The notes beneath the pieces were generated by a model. The model was not told the DNA's origin, did not search any database, and was given only the letters and a program-made list of their open reading frames with translations. Shown here one piece after another: positions 60,487 to 64,000 of a DNA stretch of 64,000 bases (positions are counted from its first letter, which is position 1; every line of letters starts with the position of its first letter). The position numbers and the translations under genes were made by a program. The stretch comes from Oscillospiraceae bacterium (GTDB lineage: Bacteria > Bacillota > Clostridia > Oscillospirales > Ruminococcaceae): positions 2,542,001 to 2,606,000 of the forward strand of contig CP107208.1 of the NCBI GenBank assembly GCA_025758045.1. Reading direction: 5' to 3'.

Positions 60487-61224
60487 ATGTCCGCTGCACC
60501 CAAAACCTACACGCAAAAATTCACCGTCTACCGCCACGATGGCGACCATCTCGGCAATGTAAAGCCCGGTGCGTTGCTGCGCTATGCCCAGCAGATCGCC
60601 ACCACCCACGCCGAAGCCGCCGGGCTGACCGATGAAGTTTACACCGCCACCCGCACGGCCTTTGTGTTGGCCAAACTGGCTTTGCATATTGACCGCACAC
60701 CCCGCGTGGACGAAGAACTGACCCTTGTCACCCAGCCGGAGTGCTGCAAGCGCGCCGTCAATAAGCGCATCACCCATTTTTACGATGCCGACGGGGCCGA
60801 GGTCGCCGTTATTGACAGTCGCTGGGTGCTCATCGACATTGACAAGCGCATCATTCTGCGCAAACACCCTGAGCAGTTTGCCGACCATTGGGCCGAGGAT
60901 GTGCCCTTTGCACTGCCGATGAAGATGACCAAGGCCGCGCCCGAAGCCTGCGAACTGGCAGGGGAGCCGGTCGCCAGCTATTCTCGCTGCGATATGAACG
61001 GCCATCTCAATAATACGCGCTATGCCGATATTCTGTGCGACGCGCTGCCCTGGTCCGTGTGGGAGCAGGGCACCGTGCAGGATCTGCTGCTCTTCTATCA
61101 CCGCGAGGTCCCGCGGGGTGAATCCTTTACCCTAAGCCGTGCCCGGACCGGCGAAAAGCAGTATTATTTCAACGGCGAGCGCGAGGGCAAGTCCGCCTTT
61201 GAGGCCAGCATCACTTTTGCCTGA
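60487..61224 (+). CDS. Acyl-ACP thioesterase
   Basis: The 245-residue protein is a double hot-dog thioesterase (FatA/FatB-like, PF01643 type). It has DGDHLGNVKPGALLRYAQQIA in the first fold and DMNGHLNNTRYADI in the second, carrying the catalytic Asn/His. It releases fatty acids from acyl carrier protein. An AAGGAG site precedes it. It stands as a single gene. Confidence 0.9.
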   Translation: MSAAPKTYTQKFTVYRHDGDHLGNVKPGALLRYAQQIATTHAEAAGLTDEVYTATRTAFVLAKLALHIDRTPRVDEELTLVTQPECCKRAVNKRITHFYDADGAEVAVIDSRWVLIDIDKRIILRKHPEQFADHWAEDVPFALPMKMTKAAPEACELAGEPVASYSRCDMNGHLNNTRYADILCDALPWSVWEQGTVQDLLLFYHREVPRGESFTLSRARTGEKQYYFNGEREGKSAFEASITFA

Positions 61225-61304
61225 TTTTTTATGTAAAACTTAGAATCTCTACATAAACCCCTGTTACACTGTTTGCAGTAAAACGTGAAAGGGGTTTTCT
61301 TAGT

Positions 61305-62168
61305 ATGCTTACCGCAAAACGCGCCGGGCTGTCCGGCACCGCTCTCAAAATCATCGCCCTGGTGCTGATGGTGCTTGACCACATCCATTATTTTTTCGAG
61401 TTCACCGGCCTTGTACCGGAATGGTTCAGCATGTTGGCACGACTATCCGCACCGCTGTTTTTGTTCTGCACGGTGGAGGGCTTTGCCCACACCCATGACC
61501 GTAAGCGGTACTTTCTGCGCATCTGGGCCATTGCCACGTCCATGGGCACGGTGGAGTTTTTCATGATCTACGCCCACGCCCTGCGCCGGGGCGACGGCTT
61601 TTACCCGGCCAATGCAATTTTTCAGCAGTTTATGCTGCTCTGCATCATCTGGCAGGGCATCGACTGGCTGCGCCAGCGCCGGTTTGTACGGGGCGTACTG
61701 GCTGCTGCCGCGCCGATCCTCTGGCCGTTTTGCATCGTAGCGCTACTGACGCTTTTTCCCAAAATTCAGGACGCACCGATTGGCTCTGCCGTGTTGGCGT
61801 GGGTCATCACCGCGCCGCTGCCTTTGTGGACATCCATCACCGACGGCGGCTGGTCCTACCTGCTGGGCGGTATTGTACTGTATGCGCTGTACAACCACAA
61901 GCGTCTGCGGCTGGCGGTGTGGGCAGTGTTCACATTTTTGACGGAGTTTGTGCTGGTCTGGCTGCAGGCACGCAGCTTCCCGGATTTTACTTTCTCGCAG
62001 ATGCTCACGACCTATTATGAGTGGTTTGCCGTCTTTGCCGTCGTGCCCATGGCGCTGTACAACGGCCAGCGCGGCAGCGGGCATAAGCTGCTGTTTTACT
62101 GGTTTTATCCCGCGCACATCTACCTTTTGTACGCAGCATCCTGTCTTGTCTACACACTCACGCAGTAA
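61305..62168 (+). CDS. TraX-family membrane protein
   Basis: The 287-residue protein has about eight membrane helices and the TraX signature LKIIALVLMVLDHIHYFF, then LARLSAPLFLFCTVEGFAHTHDRKRYFLRIW. The TraX of plasmid F acetylates pilin; chromosomal Firmicute members are acyltransferase-like proteins of unknown substrate. It ends nine bases before the response regulator, so it is probably in that operon or controlled by it. Confidence 0.88.
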   Translation: MLTAKRAGLSGTALKIIALVLMVLDHIHYFFEFTGLVPEWFSMLARLSAPLFLFCTVEGFAHTHDRKRYFLRIWAIATSMGTVEFFMIYAHALRRGDGFYPANAIFQQFMLLCIIWQGIDWLRQRRFVRGVLAAAAPILWPFCIVALLTLFPKIQDAPIGSAVLAWVITAPLPLWTSITDGGWSYLLGGIVLYALYNHKRLRLAVWAVFTFLTEFVLVWLQARSFPDFTFSQMLTTYYEWFAVFAVVPMALYNGQRGSGHKLLFYWFYPAHIYLLYAASCLVYTLTQ

Positions 62169-62177
62169 GGGGTTCTT

Positions 62178-62861
62178 ATGGCCAACATTCTGGCGGTCGA
62201 TGATGACCGCGACCTGTGTACCTTATTGAAAACAGCACTTGAGCGGGACGGCCATACGGTTGAGACCCGCTGCACGGGTGCCGATGTCACCAGCTCGCTC
62301 TGCCGCTGGGCAGACTGCATTCTGCTGGACATCATGATGCCCGGCGAGGATGGCTTTGCCGTCTGCCGCCGCATCCGCGCCCAGACAGAAGCACCCATTT
62401 TGTTCCTGACCGCCCGCACCGACGAGCCATCCGTCCTGACCGGGCTCGGCATCGGGGCCGATGACTACCTCGTCAAACCGTTCCGCCTTGCTGAGCTGCG
62501 CGCCCGTGTCAATGCCCACCTGCGGCGGCAAAACCGTGCCCCGCAGCATCGGCTGGTGCGCGGCGGCGTCTGCTTTGATCTGGCCGCAAAATCTGCCGCC
62601 GTGGGCGGCACGCAGCTGCCGTTCACCAAGTCCGAGTATGCCATCTGCGAGTTTCTTGCCCTGCACGCCGGGCAGACATTTGGCAAAGAGCAGATCTACG
62701 AGGCTGTGTTCGGCTACGATGGCACGGCCGATGACACCGCCATTACCCAGCACATCAAAAACATCCGCGCCAAGCTGCGCACCGCCGGGCTGGCCAGCCC
62801 GGAAACCGTGCTGAAAACCGTATGGGGAGTTGGATATTTATGGAACGCCGCCGACGCCTGA
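62178..62861 (+). CDS. OmpR-family response regulator
   Basis: The 227-residue protein has a receiver (D8-D10 pocket, phosphoacceptor D51 in LLDIMMPG, Lys in YLVKPF) and an OmpR-type winged helix (FTKSEYAICEFLALH; ITQHIKNIRAKL; WGVGYLW). It resembles VanR-type regulators. The ATG follows a GGGG site. It overlaps the kinase gene by 22 bases. Confidence 0.92.
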   Translation: MANILAVDDDRDLCTLLKTALERDGHTVETRCTGADVTSSLCRWADCILLDIMMPGEDGFAVCRRIRAQTEAPILFLTARTDEPSVLTGLGIGADDYLVKPFRLAELRARVNAHLRRQNRAPQHRLVRGGVCFDLAAKSAAVGGTQLPFTKSEYAICEFLALHAGQTFGKEQIYEAVFGYDGTADDTAITQHIKNIRAKLRTAGLASPETVLKTVWGVGYLWNAADA

Positions 62862-64000
62862 CTTCTTTGCGCAGCGTGCTGCTGCGCTACCTCTGCCTGT
62901 GCGGCGGGGGATGCGCACTGATTCTGGTCCTTTGGTGGGGCATTTTTATGCAGCTGATCGATAACGGCTTTCTGCTGTCTGCCACAGCCTCGGCACAAGC
63001 CTGTGCCGAGGCGCGTGAAACGGTCGCTTCCATGACGGCAGATACCTTTGACCCATCCGCAATCAGTTCTCTTTGCCGCTATGCCGTCGTCTGTGATGCC
63101 AACACAGATGCAGAGCGCGTAACCACCACCAATATGAGCGCCCACCAGCTGAAAACCGCGCTCAACGACCTGCACGGCGGCAGCGGCAACCTGGGGATGA
63201 TGCAGTATCAGTACATCGTCACCACGGCTGACGGCGCCACCTGCCTTTTGCAGTACGACTACGCCGTGCCCTATGCCGACCCGGCCCTGCGGGAACGCCT
63301 GCCGGATTTTCAAACCTGTTACATTATCTTTCTGGTCGTTTTGGTGTTGGCATGGCTGGCCGTAACCACCCACCGTACCGTGCGTACCTTTACGGCAGAG
63401 ACCTCCCGCATCGACGAGGCGACGCGCCAAATCGCCGCCCAGCACCCCGAAGCTGTTGACGTAGACCACGCGCGCATCCGGGAATTTTCGGCCACGCTGC
63501 AAGCCCTGCAGACTATGGGCCAGCAGCTTACCGACAGCCTGCAGCGCCAGTGGCAGCTGGAGCAGCAGCGCACCGAACAGGTTGCCGCACTGGCGCATGA
63601 TTTAAAAACGCCGCTCACCATCATCCAGGGCAACGCTGAACTACTGGCCGAAAGCGCCGACACCACCGCTCCCGAACTGGACGCCATCCTGCGGGCAGGG
63701 GACCGCGCCCAGCAGTACCTTGCCGCCCTGCGCAGTGTGGGCACGGTGCCCGCCGCCCGCCAGCGTACCGACAGCCATGCCTTTGTTGCCGCGCTGGCGG
63801 ATACGGCCAACGCCCTCTGCCGCCCGGCGAAGCTCCACTTTGTTTTGCAGGAGCAATGGCAGGGCCAGTTTCTCTGCGCCGCCCCGGAACTCAGCCGTGC
63901 ACTTGAAAACATGCTGGACAACGCCGTGCGCTATACTCCCGCCGGTGGCACCGTCACGCTGGATGTCAGCAAGACAGAGGACACGCTGGTTTTCACTGTC
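62840..64000 (+). CDS. Sensor histidine kinase, partial at right edge
   Basis: The frame is open from an ATG at 62840 to the end of the window, giving 387 residues. It has an N-terminal membrane helix (about residues 20-42), an extracellular domain of about 115 residues, and a second helix (about 158-174). A linker follows, then the phosphorylation site LAHDLKTPLTII with H253 and the start of an ATPase domain (N box MLDNAVRYTPAG). It starts inside the response regulator's end. The ligand is unknown; the remaining G boxes lie beyond the window. Confidence 0.92.
   Translation, partial: MERRRRLTSLRSVLLRYLCLCGGGCALILVLWWGIFMQLIDNGFLLSATASAQACAEARETVASMTADTFDPSAISSLCRYAVVCDANTDAERVTTTNMSAHQLKTALNDLHGGSGNLGMMQYQYIVTTADGATCLLQYDYAVPYADPALRERLPDFQTCYIIFLVVLVLAWLAVTTHRTVRTFTAETSRIDEATRQIAAQHPEAVDVDHARIREFSATLQALQTMGQQLTDSLQRQWQLEQQRTEQVAALAHDLKTPLTIIQGNAELLAESADTTAPELDAILRAGDRAQQYLAALRSVGTVPAARQRTDSHAFVAALADTANALCRPAKLHFVLQEQWQGQFLCAAPELSRALENMLDNAVRYTPAGGTVTLDVSKTEDTLVFTV

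Noticed and set aside
1..64000. CRISPR arrays, prophage genes, transposases, plasmid or conjugation modules
   Set aside because: None were seen; the TraX-family gene at 61305 is a chromosomal acyltransferase-like protein without other transfer genes.

Overview
The window is GC-rich (judged by eye) and densely coded. Gram-positive traits are FtsEX with a coiled-coil M23 hydrolase, a class B sortase, a T-box ahead of pheST, YesM/YesN-type signalling and many lipoboxes. Acyl-ACP thioesterase, AsnA, pyrBI and the marked preference for C or G in third codon positions suggest an anaerobic gut Oscillospiraceae-type Firmicute (Faecalibacterium / Gemmiger / Subdoligranulum relatives). That placement is inference; no rRNA gene is present. 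No prophage, CRISPR array, rRNA or intact transposase was seen.

Layout. 1-9.8 kb: the end of a polytopic membrane protein, then a sugar-sensing and uptake locus: a YesN-like regulator broken by a frameshift, a YesM-like kinase, a sugar-binding lipoprotein and the mglBAC transporter plus a 73-residue membrane protein. 9.9-14.9 kb: a leftward Crp/Fnr-family operon (regulator, small unknown protein, glycosyltransferase 2, flavin reductase). It diverges from an SsuABC-like transporter across a perfect TGTTGC-N4-GCAACA operator. 14.9-20.6 kb: hemW, a Bax1-inhibitor-like membrane protein, then a phenylalanine T-box and pheS-pheT.

20.7-26.7 kb: an unusual locus with an OmpR-type regulator, a 174-bp foldback element, a histidine kinase and three exported proteins. 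Two of these are lipoproteins sharing a C-x4-C-x-H-x4-C-P-A motif. 26.8-32.9 kb: sortase B, a probable ~100-nt RNA, glmS, and a sugar dehydratase plus phosphoglycosyltransferase pair. 33-39.7 kb: a CdaR/PucR-like regulator, ftsE, ftsX, an M23 peptidase, a 37-residue membrane peptide, an S41-family protein whose catalytic Ser and Gln appear replaced, rsmA and tRNA-Thr(UGU). 39.7-49.7 kb: asnA, a heterodimeric ABC exporter, a ClpA/C-type ATPase, pyrI-pyrB, a GntR regulator and nth.

49.9-64 kb: rarA with an alpha/beta hydrolase, a YtrA-like GntR/ABC operon, a patatin-like phospholipase, pyrrolidone-carboxylate peptidase and potABCD. The potABCD leader is 217 nt and can fold to bury the potA ribosome binding site; PotD has a C-terminal membrane anchor. 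The window ends with an acyl-ACP thioesterase, a TraX-family protein and a second OmpR-type two-component pair whose kinase runs off the right edge.

The best candidates for something new are the predicted pseudo-protease and tiny membrane peptide in the ftsEX locus, the orphan RNA upstream of glmS, the potA leader, and the two-component locus with Cys-motif lipoproteins. All promoter, terminator and RNA-fold calls were made by eye.
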